A DNA stretch of 46,635 nucleotides, taken from the NCBI GenBank assembly GCA_045649415.1, contig JAZRPY010000020.1, forward strand, positions 1-46,635, given 5' to 3'. Under the pieces are notes generated by a model, which saw only the letters and a list, made by a program, of their open reading frames with translations, did not search any database and was not told where the DNA came from. The position numbers were made by a program, and so were the translations under genes. Numbering within the stretch: the first letter of the stretch is position 1; each line of letters opens with the position of its first letter. The stretch comes from CAKSQL01 sp045649415 (GTDB lineage: Bacteria; Bacillota; Clostridia; UBA1381). This document shows, piece by piece, positions 32,801 through 41,594 of the stretch.

Positions 32801-33598
32801 AAGCCAAGAGTTTTCATCCCTGTTTTCCCTGGTACCAACTGTGAATATGACACAGCTAAGGCGTTTGAGGATGCAGGAGCAGTTGCAGATATATTTGTGG
32901 TTAGAAATCTGTCTGCTGAGGATGTAACCTATTCAATGAAGGAAATGAAGAAGCGTATCGACCAATCCCAGATTGTTATGCTTCCTGGAGGTTTTTCAGG
33001 TGGTGATGAGCCTGATGGTTCAGGAAAGTTTATTGCCACAGCCTTCAGAAACCCACTTGTTATGGATTCAGTTATGAATATGCTCAAAAACCGTGACGGT
33101 TTGATGCTGGGTATCTGTAATGGCTTCCAGGCCCTGATTAAATTAGGACTTGTGCCATATGGCGAAATTGTTACTCCAACCGAGAATGCGCCTACGCTTA
33201 CCTTCAACACTATTGGCAGACACATTTCAAGAATGGCAATAACAAGAGTGGCATCCAATAAATCTCCGTGGTTCAAAAATGTGAACACAGGGGATATGCA
33301 CACAGTTGCCCTGTCACATGGTGAAGGAAGATTTATTGCAAGTGAGGAGCAGATTAAAAAATTAGCAGAGAATGGACAGATTGCAACTCAGTATGTAACA
33401 CCAAATGGCGTTGCAACCTACGATATTGAATATAACCCCAATGGCTCTATATCAGCTATCGAGGGTATCACAAGTCCTGACGGACGAGTGCTTGGTAAAA
33501 TGGGACACTCCGAAAGAATTGGCGATATGATAGCCAAGAATGTTCCCGGAGCTAAAGACCAGATGATATTCAAATCAGGCGTTGAATACTTTAAATAA
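29879..33598 (+). CDS. purL: Phosphoribosylformylglycinamidine synthase, single-chain
   Basis: 1239 residues. It converts FGAR to FGAM with glutamine and ATP. It unites an N-terminal PurS-like part, two AIRS-like ATPase halves (WSDHCRHTTF, KNETHNHPTEIEPFGGAATC, then GGKDSMSGSF) and a C-terminal glutaminase with the nucleophile in MLGICNGFQALIKLG (Cys near residue 1079) and a later His/Glu in LSHGEGRF. This is the large clostridial-type form; no separate purQ or purS is needed. ATG 29879 has AGAAAGGA upstream. It is isolated from other pur genes and followed by polC. Confidence 0.97.
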   Translation: MVRRIYVEKKNGFDVEAQGVLADLKENLSLSNLKSVRIINRYDIDGITDEEYQSAKVSVFYEPPVDNDYDEDIEISETAKVFAVEFLPGQFDQRAASAEECVSILTQKKRPTVHSAKVYIFEGITDAELEKIKKYLINPVESREASMEKYTSLDFEAEIPQNVKTIDGFIDMTKTELMEFLKEMGFAMDIDDLMFCQEYFKSDEKRNPTVTELRMIDTYWSDHCRHTTFSTHIDSVHIPEGKYADVLNSAYEEYKRAKAELYAPDRAQCLMNLATIIVKQLKKKGLLKEIDESEEINACSIMADVDVDGKTEPWLIMFKNETHNHPTEIEPFGGAATCLGGAIRDPLSGRSYVYQAMRVTGSGDPRASLEDTYQGKLMQRKITKGAAAGYSSYGNQIGLATGQVAEIYDEGYIAKRMEIGAVIGAAPKKNVVRETPEAGDVIILLGGRTGRDGCGGATGSSKAHTEESLSTCGSEVQKGNPPVERKIQRLFRNPEVTTKIKRCNDFGAGGVSVAIGELADGLVIDLDKVPKKYEGLDGTELAISESQERMAVVVRKEDAEFFIKASNEENLEATKVADVTDRNRLVMHWRGQTICDISRDFLNTNGADKHTDIEVVLPSEESVFKKEKVTDVRQKWMDTLSDLNVCSQKGLCERFDSTIGAGSVLMPFGGLYQMTPADGMAAKVPVLDGKTNTATVMTYGYNPKISKWSQYHGATYAIVESVAKAVALGADYKKIYLTFQEYFERLGSDKKRWGKPFQALLGAYKTQLELGIAAIGGKDSMSGSFNELDVPPTLTSFAVAPVKADKVVSQELKTEGHTLVMFRACQDENSLPCFDNIKKMFDKVHSLIDEGKVYSASTVKGFGLVETVSKMAFGNKIGVEFDEKLSVDDFFYAPIASIVLEVDGEIEGAEVIGKTTKKEELVFGDVKLSIDQAIDVWTKPLEKVFPTKAGSFDKEPETYSYNQTAPIVAKEKFSKPRVFIPVFPGTNCEYDTAKAFEDAGAVADIFVVRNLSAEDVTYSMKEMKKRIDQSQIVMLPGGFSGGDEPDGSGKFIATAFRNPLVMDSVMNMLKNRDGLMLGICNGFQALIKLGLVPYGEIVTPTENAPTLTFNTIGRHISRMAITRVASNKSPWFKNVNTGDMHTVALSHGEGRFIASEEQIKKLAENGQIATQYVTPNGVATYDIEYNPNGSISAIEGITSPDGRVLGKMGHSERIGDMIAKNVPGAKDQMIFKSGVEYFK

Positions 33599-33608
33599 AA
33601 TGTAAAGC

Positions 33609-33652
33609 TCAAAGGGAATGAGACTTTTTTCGAAAAAACTCATTCCCTTTGA
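33609..33652 (+). terminator. 44-nt perfect hairpin between purL and polC
   Basis: TCAAAGGGAATGAG (33609-33622) pairs perfectly with CTCATTCCCTTTGA (33639-33652); the inner TTTTTT-CG-AAAAAA also pairs. It could terminate purL, but the downstream base run (ATATCTTTTG) is a poor T tract, and it ends 14 nt before the polC ribosome-binding site. Confidence 0.6.
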
Positions 33653-33678
33653 ATATCTTTTGCGAAAGGAGGGGGAAT

Positions 33679-36600
33679 ATGCGACCTCGTATTGACATAG
33701 TTTTTTCCGGCATCAATAGTGGAGAAATAGCAAAAATAGGTGTGCAGAAAATAAAGCTATCTAAAAGCCGTAGGCGTATGGAGGTCTTGCTTGACGACGA
33801 TATTGCCAAAGAAGAGCTTGAAAAATTTCAGGAGCAATTAAGAGAGCACTATAGACTCAATGCCATATCTGTTAAGGACAGTAAAGCTATAAAGGCTGAG
33901 GAAATTGAGAAAATGCGAAAAAGAATTATCTCGGCATCCCCATCTCCTATAACAATTGAGGCAGGAAAAGCAAGAAACAATCAACCAATCAAGGATTTAG
34001 GGAAAGCCGAGCCTGTTAAAATGCTGTATGGCAGAAGCTTGAATGACGATTTAGTACCCATATCCTCAATTGGTGAGCATTCGGGAAGAGTATGCTTTTT
34101 GGGAGAGATTTTCAATATAGAAACTAAGGATATAACAAGCAAGAAAAACGACAAGGAATTTCACTTGTTTGTTATAGATGTAACCGATTATAACGACTCT
34201 ATCTCAGTTCAGCTTTTTATGAATAAAAAAGAGGACGACTCAGCCTATGAGGAATTAAAAAAGGAGCTATCCAAGGGAAAAAGAGTATATATTGGTGGAA
34301 CCAGTCAGTATAACGAATATGCAAAAGAAGTGGTTGTGTCGGCAAATGCCATTGGCGAGGCAATGCCGATAGACAGGAGAATGGATAATGCCGACAAAAA
34401 GAGAGTGGAATTGCATATGCACACTCAGATGTCGGCAATGGATGCAGTAAGCTCTGCAAAGGACCTGATAAACCGTGCAGTTTCCTGGGGACATACTGCA
34501 ATGGCAATCACCGACCACGGAGTTGTTCAGGCATACCCTGACGGATTGAAATTTTCAAAGAATAACGAGCTTATTAAAATCATATATGGAGTTGAGGGAT
34601 ACTTAATAGACGATAGTGCCCATATTTCCTATAATACTACCAATGAAACGATTGACAATTCATTTGTTGTTTTTGATATAGAAACAACTGGTCTTTCAAA
34701 GGAGAAAAACCATATAACTGAAATTGGTGCTGTAAAGGTGGAAAACGGAGTTGTCACAGACAGATGGGGAAGCTTTGTAAATCCCGAAGAGTCAATTCCT
34801 GAAAAAATAGTTGAGCTTACAGGCATAACTGACGAAATGGTGGCAAATGCACCTAAAATAGATGAAGTGTTGCCACAGTTTTTCCAATTTGCTGAGGGCT
34901 CGGTTTTAGTTGCTCACAATGCAAGCTTTGATATAGGCTTTATAAAAAAGGCAGCAGAGGAGTTGAATATTGGTTATGACTTTGCTCATATGGACACTCT
35001 TCAGCTTGCAAGATGTCTTTACCCTGAGCTTGCAAATCACAAGCTTAATACCCTGTCAAAGCATTTAAAGGTAGTTCTTGAAAATCACCACAGAGCAGTG
35101 GATGATGCAAAGGCAACTGCCGATATATTTGTTAAGATGCTTGAGGAATTAAGACTAAAGGGAGAATTAAAGCTTTCAGAATTGAATAACTCCTATGATA
35201 TGGCAAAGGCAAGTAAGCGTAACAGAGCATATCATATAATTTTGCTTGCAAAAAACAAGCAGGGAATAAGAAACATATATGAGATGGTGAGTGCATCTCA
35301 TCTAGAGTATTTTAACAGAACTCCAAGAATTCCGAGAAGCCTGCTTGAGAAAAAAAGAGAGGGCTTGATAATCGGCTCTGCCTGTGAGGCAGGAGAACTG
35401 TTTAGTGCAGTTGTTGAGAAAAAGCCACATTCAGAGATTGTTAAGATAGCAAATTTTTATGATTATCTTGAAATTCAGCCGATAGGCAATAATGCATATA
35501 TGAAAAGGGATGTGGATTTTCCTGATGTTTCTGATGACGAGGATTTAAAAAATCTCAATCGTGAGATAGTTAAATTGGGAGAGGAATTATCAAAGCCTGT
35601 GGTAGCAACCTGTGATGTGCATTTTATGGACCCTGAGGGTGCGAACTACAGAAAAATCCTTATGCACTATAAGGGCTTTAAGGATGCAGAGGATCAGGCA
35701 CCATTGTATTTTAGAACAACTGAGGAAATGTTGGACGAATTTGCATATCTTGGCGAGGAAAAGGCATATGAGGTTGTGGTTGAAAACACCAATATGATAG
35801 CGGATATGATAGAGCCTGTGCGACCTATTCCCACCGAAAAGTGTCCACCTGAAATCGATGGCGCACAAGAGGGAATAATTGCCGACTCCAATAAAAAGGC
35901 AAAGGAAATCTATGGTGACCCCTTACCCAAGCTTGTTCAGGACAGGCTTGACAAGGAATTAAAATCTATCACCACCTACGGATTTTCAGTTATGTACAAA
36001 ATAGCACAGGAGCTTGTGAGAAAGTCGTTGAATGACGGATACCTGGTAGGCTCAAGAGGTTCTGTGGGTTCATCATTTGTTGCATTCTTATCGGATATCA
36101 CTGAGGTAAATTCATTGCCACCACATTATATATGCCCGAATTGTAAAAATTCTGAGTTTATAACTAACAGAACAGACATTTCAGGATGTGACCTTCCCGA
36201 TAAAACCTGTCCTGTGTGCGGCACTGAATATAAAAAAGACGGACACGATATCCCGTTTGAAACCTTTCTTGGATTCAATGGTGATAAGGAGCCTGATATA
36301 GACCTTAACTTTTCGGGAGATTATCAGCCCACAATTCATAAATATACCGAAACTTATTTTGGTGAGGGCTATGTTTTCAGGGCAGGAACAATCGGCACTG
36401 TGGCTGAGAAAACTGCCTTTGGATATGTTAAAAAGTATGCCGAGGAAAAAGGCAAGATAATAAGGAATGCCGAAATGAAGCGTCTGGCAGCAGGCTGTGT
36501 GGGTGTTAAAAGAACAAGTGGTCAGCACCCTGGTGGAATTATTGTTGTACCATTCAAGAATAACATTCACGAATTCTGCCCTGTTCAGCATCCTGCAGAT

Positions 36601-37728
36601 GATCCCAATTCTAACATTATAACAACACACTTTGATTATCACTCCATTGACCAGAACCTGTTGAAGCTCGACGAGCTTGGTCACGACGACCCTACAGTTA
36701 TTAAGATGCTTCAGGATTTAACAGGGTTAGAGCCAAGAAGCATACCTCTGGATGATGAGGAAACTATGAGTTTGTTCACATCAACGAATGCATTAAAGTT
36801 AAACTCCGATATAGGCACAACTGTGGGTACCTATGGAATACCTGAGTTTGGCACAAAGTTTGTGCGGCAGATGCTTCTAGATACCAAGCCAACCACCTTT
36901 GCAGAGCTTGTTCGTATTTCAGGACTTTCCCACGGAACAGATGTGTGGCTTAATAATGCTCAGGATTATATCAGACAGGGAGTAACAACCCTTTCCGAGG
37001 CTATATGTACAAGAGATGACATTATGCTATATCTTATCCATATGGGAGTTGAGGCAGGTCATGCCTTCAAGATAATGGAAAAGGTCAGAAAGGGTAAGGG
37101 CCTGGCACCCGAGGACGAGGAGGCTATGAAGGCACAGAATGTGCCTCAATGGTATTTAGACTCCTGTAACAAAATAAAATATATGTTCCCTAAGGCGCAC
37201 GCAGTTGCATATGTTACTATGGCATTCAGGATTGCATACTACAAGGTGCATTATCCTGAAGCCTTCTATATTGCATACTATTCAATCCGTGCCGACGATT
37301 TTGATGCAGAAATTATGACCAATGGTGAGGCGGTTGCAAGAAAGGCACTTGACGACCTTTTGAAAAAGAAAAAGGACAACACAATCTCTCCAAAAGAGGA
37401 AAATGTTATTCCTATTCTTGAAATTTGTATTGAAATGTATGCAAGGGGTATTAAATTTGTTCCTATAGATATATACAAATCCCATGCAGTGAATTTCCTC
37501 ACCACTCCTGAAGGAATTCTGCCTCCTCTTAGTGCTTTGGCAGGGATGGGAGAAAATGCCGCAAGGAGCATAACAGATGCAAGAGAACAGGGTGAATTCA
37601 AAACCATTGAGGACCTGCATATAAGAACAGGGATAACCAAAACAAATATTGAGTTATTGGTTAAAAATCATTGCCTTGATTTTTTGCCCGAGTCCGATCA
37701 GGTGAGTATATTTGACACAGTGATGTGA
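33679..37728 (+). CDS. polC: DNA polymerase III alpha subunit, PolC type
   Basis: 1349 residues, the main replicative polymerase of low-GC Gram-positives. Order: N-terminal domain, OB fold (about 125-225), PHP begun at residue 244 (ELHMHTQMSAMDAV), an inserted proofreading exonuclease from about 328 (VFDIETTGLS; later HRAVDDAKATADIF), the rest of PHP, a zinc module (CPNC near 819, CPVC near 844), the palm with PDIDLNFSGDYQP near 872 (catalytic Asp pair) and GQHPGGIIVVP, then fingers and a C-terminal tail. ATG 33679 follows AAAGGAGG by 5 nt; the upstream in-frame start at 33649 lies inside the hairpin. It has no obvious promoter of its own. Confidence 0.97.
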   Translation: MRPRIDIVFSGINSGEIAKIGVQKIKLSKSRRRMEVLLDDDIAKEELEKFQEQLREHYRLNAISVKDSKAIKAEEIEKMRKRIISASPSPITIEAGKARNNQPIKDLGKAEPVKMLYGRSLNDDLVPISSIGEHSGRVCFLGEIFNIETKDITSKKNDKEFHLFVIDVTDYNDSISVQLFMNKKEDDSAYEELKKELSKGKRVYIGGTSQYNEYAKEVVVSANAIGEAMPIDRRMDNADKKRVELHMHTQMSAMDAVSSAKDLINRAVSWGHTAMAITDHGVVQAYPDGLKFSKNNELIKIIYGVEGYLIDDSAHISYNTTNETIDNSFVVFDIETTGLSKEKNHITEIGAVKVENGVVTDRWGSFVNPEESIPEKIVELTGITDEMVANAPKIDEVLPQFFQFAEGSVLVAHNASFDIGFIKKAAEELNIGYDFAHMDTLQLARCLYPELANHKLNTLSKHLKVVLENHHRAVDDAKATADIFVKMLEELRLKGELKLSELNNSYDMAKASKRNRAYHIILLAKNKQGIRNIYEMVSASHLEYFNRTPRIPRSLLEKKREGLIIGSACEAGELFSAVVEKKPHSEIVKIANFYDYLEIQPIGNNAYMKRDVDFPDVSDDEDLKNLNREIVKLGEELSKPVVATCDVHFMDPEGANYRKILMHYKGFKDAEDQAPLYFRTTEEMLDEFAYLGEEKAYEVVVENTNMIADMIEPVRPIPTEKCPPEIDGAQEGIIADSNKKAKEIYGDPLPKLVQDRLDKELKSITTYGFSVMYKIAQELVRKSLNDGYLVGSRGSVGSSFVAFLSDITEVNSLPPHYICPNCKNSEFITNRTDISGCDLPDKTCPVCGTEYKKDGHDIPFETFLGFNGDKEPDIDLNFSGDYQPTIHKYTETYFGEGYVFRAGTIGTVAEKTAFGYVKKYAEEKGKIIRNAEMKRLAAGCVGVKRTSGQHPGGIIVVPFKNNIHEFCPVQHPADDPNSNIITTHFDYHSIDQNLLKLDELGHDDPTVIKMLQDLTGLEPRSIPLDDEETMSLFTSTNALKLNSDIGTTVGTYGIPEFGTKFVRQMLLDTKPTTFAELVRISGLSHGTDVWLNNAQDYIRQGVTTLSEAICTRDDIMLYLIHMGVEAGHAFKIMEKVRKGKGLAPEDEEAMKAQNVPQWYLDSCNKIKYMFPKAHAVAYVTMAFRIAYYKVHYPEAFYIAYYSIRADDFDAEIMTNGEAVARKALDDLLKKKKDNTISPKEENVIPILEICIEMYARGIKFVPIDIYKSHAVNFLTTPEGILPPLSALAGMGENAARSITDAREQGEFKTIEDLHIRTGITKTNIELLVKNHCLDFLPESDQVSIFDTVM

Positions 37729-37735
37729 TAATGTT

Positions 37736-37767
37736 AAAATACGCACTTTTTTAAAAGTGCGTATTTT
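37736..37767 (+). terminator. polC terminator
   Basis: AAAATACGCACTTTT and AAAAGTGCGTATTTT are perfect 15-bp arms, followed by TTATT. Confidence 0.9.
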
Positions 37768-38060
37768 TTATTATGTAAATTTTAATCTATAATGAATACC
37801 TAATTTACATTTTGCACAAAATTTTAGTATGAAATTTTCTTTATTGCTAAAATTAGCTAATTATTTTCAAAAACCCTTGCAAAGATAGAATTTTGTGGTA
37901 AAATAATAATGGGTAAATTTTTGGACTTTGAATGTTAAAAAATTAGCAATATGCGAAAATATCTTAAAAAATTACAAAAAAAACAAAGATAAAATAAATA
38001 TTCTCTGAAACAGGAATTTACGAAGATAATAATATTTTTTGAAAGGAGGCACAAAGTATA
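37768..38060 (+). other. Leader region of the oxaloacetate decarboxylase operon
   Basis: About 290 bp, strongly AT-rich. It contains an inverted repeat ATGTAAAT/ATTTACAT near its start, the promoter at 37877-37904 and GAAAGGAGG at 38041. I see no small gene or known riboswitch. The leader after the promoter is about 150 nt. Confidence 0.6.
37877..37904 (+). promoter_or_regulatory. Probable promoter of the oxaloacetate decarboxylase operon
   Basis: TTGCAA (37877-37882) and TAAAAT (37899-37904) are separated by 16 bp. Confidence 0.6.
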
Positions 38061-38339
38061 ATGAGCAGTATTATTGAAAATGCATATATTGTCCTGTTAG
38101 GAATTGGAACTGTGTTTTTCGGTCTTATTTGTATAGTTATAATATGCAATATTATGAGCCGAATTGTAGGAGCAATTGATAGGGAAGAAAAAAAGCCTGA
38201 AGTGGCAGAAAGTGCTCCTGTAAATAATGCTCCCATTGAGAACAGACAGGCTATTATTGCCGCGGTTTCGGCAGTTATTGCTGAGGAGCTTGGAGAAAGC
38301 GTTAAGAACATAAAGGTTGTGTCCTTTAAAAGAGTGTGA
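38061..38339 (+). CDS. oadG: Sodium-pump decarboxylase gamma subunit
   Basis: 92 residues. One N-terminal membrane helix (residues about 8-30: YIVLLGIGTVFFGLICIVII) is followed by a charged linker with PEVAESAPVNNAPIENRQ, then IIAAVSAVIAEELGESVKNI and KVVSF. This is the OadG_gamma pattern: the small subunit that anchors and assembles the complex on the membrane. First gene of the operon; GAAAGGAGG is 11 nt upstream. Confidence 0.88.
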   Translation: MSSIIENAYIVLLGIGTVFFGLICIVIICNIMSRIVGAIDREEKKPEVAESAPVNNAPIENRQAIIAAVSAVIAEELGESVKNIKVVSFKRV

Positions 38340-38380
38340 ACAATTAAAAAATTTAAAAATCTGAAGGGATGGATATTAAA

Positions 38381-38725
38381 ATGAAAAAGTATAAGGTAAA
38401 TGTTAATGGTCAAGGCTATGAAATCGAAATTGAGTTAATGAGCGAAACAGAGGCAAGCGAGGCAAAGTCAGCGCCTGCTGCACCTGCACAGGCACCTGCT
38501 GCTGCATCAGGAGATGGAGAAAAGATTGCATCTCCAATGCCTGGTACAATTCTGGATGTTAAGGTATCAGAGGGACAAAGCGTTAAGAAGGGCGATGTTT
38601 TAATGATTCTTGAGGCTATGAAAATGGAAAATGAAATTATGGCAGGCTGTGACGGACAGGTAACATCAGTTATTGCAAAGGGTGCAACAGTTCAGACAGG
38701 CACAGTTTTATGTACAATTAAGTAA
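38381..38725 (+). CDS. Biotin carrier protein of the decarboxylase pump
   Basis: 114 residues. It starts MKKYKVNVNGQGYEIEIELM, then a flexible Ala/Pro linker (APAAPAQAPAAASG), then a biotinyl domain with the biotin-accepting Lys near residue 80 in LEAMKMENEI. It carries CO2 from the carboxyltransferase to the membrane subunit. ATG 38381 matches family N-termini better than ATG 38369, which directly abuts the ribosome-binding site. Here the carrier is a separate chain rather than the tail of OadA. Confidence 0.93.
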   Translation: MKKYKVNVNGQGYEIEIELMSETEASEAKSAPAAPAQAPAAASGDGEKIASPMPGTILDVKVSEGQSVKKGDVLMILEAMKMENEIMAGCDGQVTSVIAKGATVQTGTVLCTIK

Positions 38726-38743
38726 TTTTAAGGGGAATTTAAA

Positions 38744-39997
38744 ATGGAAGCAATTACAAATTTTTTAAGTCAATCGGGTGTGTACTTTATTGTACAGAAC
38801 CCATTGAATATAATAATGATATTAGTTGCATGCTCTTTGTTCTATCTGGCGATCGTTAAAAAGTTTGAGCCTTTGTTGTTGTTGCCGATAGCTTTTGGTA
38901 TGCTTCTTACCAATCTTTTTGGTGCAGAGATGTATCACGAGATTTTATTTGCAGGTGGACATGTGCATTGGGATTTATTCGGTGGCGCACCTGTTACACT
39001 TGAGCTTATTGAGGAATTAAAAAATGCAGGAGTTTCAGGTGAGATTATTTCAAGCGTTCAGCTTGGGCAGACTATCACACCGGGACTTATCGACATATTA
39101 TACTTAGGTGTTAAGCTTGGAATTTATCCTTGTCTTATCTTTGTAGGCGTCGGAGCTATGACCGACTTTGGTCCATTGATTGCAAATCCGAAAAGCTTGC
39201 TTTTGGGAGGTGCTGCTCAACTTGGTATATTCCTTGCTTTTCTTGGTGCATTGGCACTTGGATTTTCGCCAAACGAGGCAGGCTCAATAGGAATTATCGG
39301 TGGTGCAGACGGACCTACTGCTATATTCGTTACAACAAAGCTTGCTCCTGACCTGTTAGGACCTATCGCAGTTGCAGCTTATTCATATATGGCGCTTGTT
39401 CCTGTTATTCAACCACCTATTATGAAGCTTTTAACAACCAAAGAGGAACGCTCAATTGTAATGACTGAGCTAAGACAGGTTTCTAAACTTGAGAAGATAG
39501 TATTCCCAATCGTGGTTACAATTTTCGTATTCTTGTTAGTTCCGTCGGCAACACCACTGGTTGGTTGCTTGATGCTTGGTAACTTAATGAGAGAATCAGG
39601 GGTTGTGGACAGGTTATCTAAAACTGCTCAGAACGAGCTTATGAACATAGTAACAATTTTCTTGGGAGTTTCAGTTGGTGCAACTGCTACTGCTCAAACC
39701 TTCTTAAGTTTCAAGACCTTAGGAATTATGGTAATGGGTGTTGCAGCGTTTGCAGTGGGAACTGCAGGTGGTGTGCTTCTTGCAAAGTTTATGAATTTAT
39801 TCTTAAAGAACAAGATAAATCCTTTGATTGGTTCTGCAGGCGTTTCAGCAGTGCCAATGGCTGCAAGAGTATCTCAGGTTGTGGGACAAAAGGAAAACCC
39901 ATCAAACTTCCTTTTGATGCACGCAATGGGACCAAATGTTGCAGGCGTTATCGGCTCTGCGATTGCAGCAGGTGTATTATTGGCAGTTTATGCATAA
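38744..39997 (+). CDS. oadB: Sodium-ion-translocating decarboxylase beta subunit
   Basis: 417 residues and highly hydrophobic, about nine to eleven membrane helices. It takes carboxyl-biotin, releases CO2 and exports Na+. The conserved DGP segment IGGADGPTAIFVTTKL (near residue 187) holds the Asp essential for Na+ transport in this family, and AGSIGIIGGADG, AGVSAVPMAARVSQ and HAMGPNVAGVIGSA are further signatures. 18 nt downstream of the biotin carrier, with AAGGGGAA as ribosome-binding site. Confidence 0.96.
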   Translation: MEAITNFLSQSGVYFIVQNPLNIIMILVACSLFYLAIVKKFEPLLLLPIAFGMLLTNLFGAEMYHEILFAGGHVHWDLFGGAPVTLELIEELKNAGVSGEIISSVQLGQTITPGLIDILYLGVKLGIYPCLIFVGVGAMTDFGPLIANPKSLLLGGAAQLGIFLAFLGALALGFSPNEAGSIGIIGGADGPTAIFVTTKLAPDLLGPIAVAAYSYMALVPVIQPPIMKLLTTKEERSIVMTELRQVSKLEKIVFPIVVTIFVFLLVPSATPLVGCLMLGNLMRESGVVDRLSKTAQNELMNIVTIFLGVSVGATATAQTFLSFKTLGIMVMGVAAFAVGTAGGVLLAKFMNLFLKNKINPLIGSAGVSAVPMAARVSQVVGQKENPSNFLLMHAMGPNVAGVIGSAIAAGVLLAVYA

Positions 39998-40063
39998 AAT
40001 ACCTCGTGTGATGAAATAGTATATATCCTTATTTTAAAAAGGGTATGGAAAGGAAAAGATAGT

Positions 40064-41464
40064 ATGAAGAAATTACAAATTACAGATACAATCCTTCGTG
40101 ATGCTCATCAATCTCAGGCAGCAACAAGAATGAGAACTGAGGATATGATTCCGGGCTGTAAGCTACTCGACGAAATAGGCTACTGGTCATTGGAGTGCTG
40201 GGGTGGAGCAACCTTTGATTCCTGTATGAGATTTTTAAATGAGGACCCGTGGGAGAGATTGCGCACCCTAAAACAAAATATGCCAAAAACAAAGCTGCAG
40301 ATGTTGCTTCGTGGACAGAACCTTTTAGGCTACAAGCACTATTCTGATGATGTTGTTGAAGCTTTCTGCAAAAACTCGCTTAAAAATGGTATTGATGTAG
40401 TGAGAATTTTTGATGCTCTTAACGACCCGAGAAATATGGAAGCTGCTATGAAATTCGTTAAGGAATATGGTGGTATGTGTGAGGCTGCAATCAGCTACAC
40501 AATCAGCCCTGTTCACAATGAGGACTATTTCGTTAAGCTTGCATGTGAGCTTGAGAAAATGGGAGCAGATGTTATTTGTATCAAGGATATGGCTAATTTG
40601 TTGTTGCCATATGATGCATATAGCTTAGTTAAGAAACTAAAGGAGAATGTTGGTGTGCCGATTCATCTGCACACTCATAATACAACAGGCACAGGTGATA
40701 TGACATATTTGATGGCTGCTCAGGCAGGTGTTGATATTGTGGACTGTGCATTGTCACCATTGGCAAATGGAACAAGTAACCCTGCAACAGAGGCACTTGT
40801 TGCAACCTTGAAGGGACAAGAAAGAGATACCGGCTTAAGCCTTGAAAAGCTATCCGATGCAGCTGCATATTTCAGAACAATTGCAGACAAATTAAAGGCT
40901 GACGGAACATTAGATCCTAAGGTGTTGAATGTTGACCCCAACACGCTTTTATATCAGGTTCCGGGTGGTATGCTTTCAAATCTTATTTCGCAATTAAAGC
41001 AGGCAAACGCTGAGGATAAGTACTATGAGGTTTTAGCAGAGGTGCCAAGAGTTCGCAAGGACTTTGGATATCCTCCATTGGTTACTCCAACAAGCCAGAT
41101 TGTTGGTTCACAGGCAGTTTTAAATATTTTGTCAGGCAACAGATACAGTGTGTTCACCAAGGAATCCAAGGGTGTTTTAAGAGGTGAATATGGAAAGCTT
41201 CCAGGAGAGGTTAATGAGGAAATCCGTAAAAAAGCAATCGGGGATGATGAGGTAATAACTGTAAGACCTGCAGACCTTATTGAGCCTGAAATGGAAAAGT
41301 ATTGTGAGGAAACAAAGGACCTTGCAAAATCCGAAGAGGATGTTCTAAGTTATGCTCTTTTCCCACAGGTTGCAAAAACATTCCTTGAAAATCGCAATAA
41401 TGGTGGTAAAAAGGAAGAGGAAAATGGCGTAAGAGAGATATTTGTTCAGGATATTTCAATGTAA
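40064..41464 (+). CDS. oadA: Oxaloacetate decarboxylase alpha subunit (carboxyltransferase)
   Basis: 466 residues, a TIM-barrel carboxyltransferase of the pyruvate carboxylase type. Metal- and substrate-binding segments: ITDTILRDAHQSQAATRMRT, LRGQNLLGYKHY, CIKDMANLL (the Lys carbamylated in relatives) and IHLHTHNTTGTGDM. The barrel is followed by the conserved-carboxylase domain (TLLYQVPGGMLSNL, YPPLVTPTSQIVGSQA). It stops without a biotin domain, which is encoded separately. The carboxyltransferase type argues for oxaloacetate and against methylmalonyl-CoA or glutaconyl-CoA. Confidence 0.93.
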   Translation: MKKLQITDTILRDAHQSQAATRMRTEDMIPGCKLLDEIGYWSLECWGGATFDSCMRFLNEDPWERLRTLKQNMPKTKLQMLLRGQNLLGYKHYSDDVVEAFCKNSLKNGIDVVRIFDALNDPRNMEAAMKFVKEYGGMCEAAISYTISPVHNEDYFVKLACELEKMGADVICIKDMANLLLPYDAYSLVKKLKENVGVPIHLHTHNTTGTGDMTYLMAAQAGVDIVDCALSPLANGTSNPATEALVATLKGQERDTGLSLEKLSDAAAYFRTIADKLKADGTLDPKVLNVDPNTLLYQVPGGMLSNLISQLKQANAEDKYYEVLAEVPRVRKDFGYPPLVTPTSQIVGSQAVLNILSGNRYSVFTKESKGVLRGEYGKLPGEVNEEIRKKAIGDDEVITVRPADLIEPEMEKYCEETKDLAKSEEDVLSYALFPQVAKTFLENRNNGGKKEEENGVREIFVQDISM

Positions 41465-41466
41465 AT

Positions 41467-41505
41467 AAAAGAGGATGTAAAAAGAGACTTTTTACATCCT
41501 CTTTT
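41467..41505 (+). terminator. Terminator of the oxaloacetate decarboxylase operon
   Basis: AAAAGAGGATGTAAAAAG and CTTTTTACATCCTCTTTT form a perfect 18-bp stem over AGA, followed by TT. Confidence 0.95.
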
Positions 41506-41594
41506 TTAATAAAATTTTGTGGACTTTGTTATATATATATGATATAATCATTATGGATAAGTATATGAACATAGCGTTGAAAAGAGGAAAAATA

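Noticed and set aside
36181..36684. 167-codon frame antisense to polC
   Set aside because: It mirrors the strongly conserved PolC palm coding region; no ribosome-binding site.
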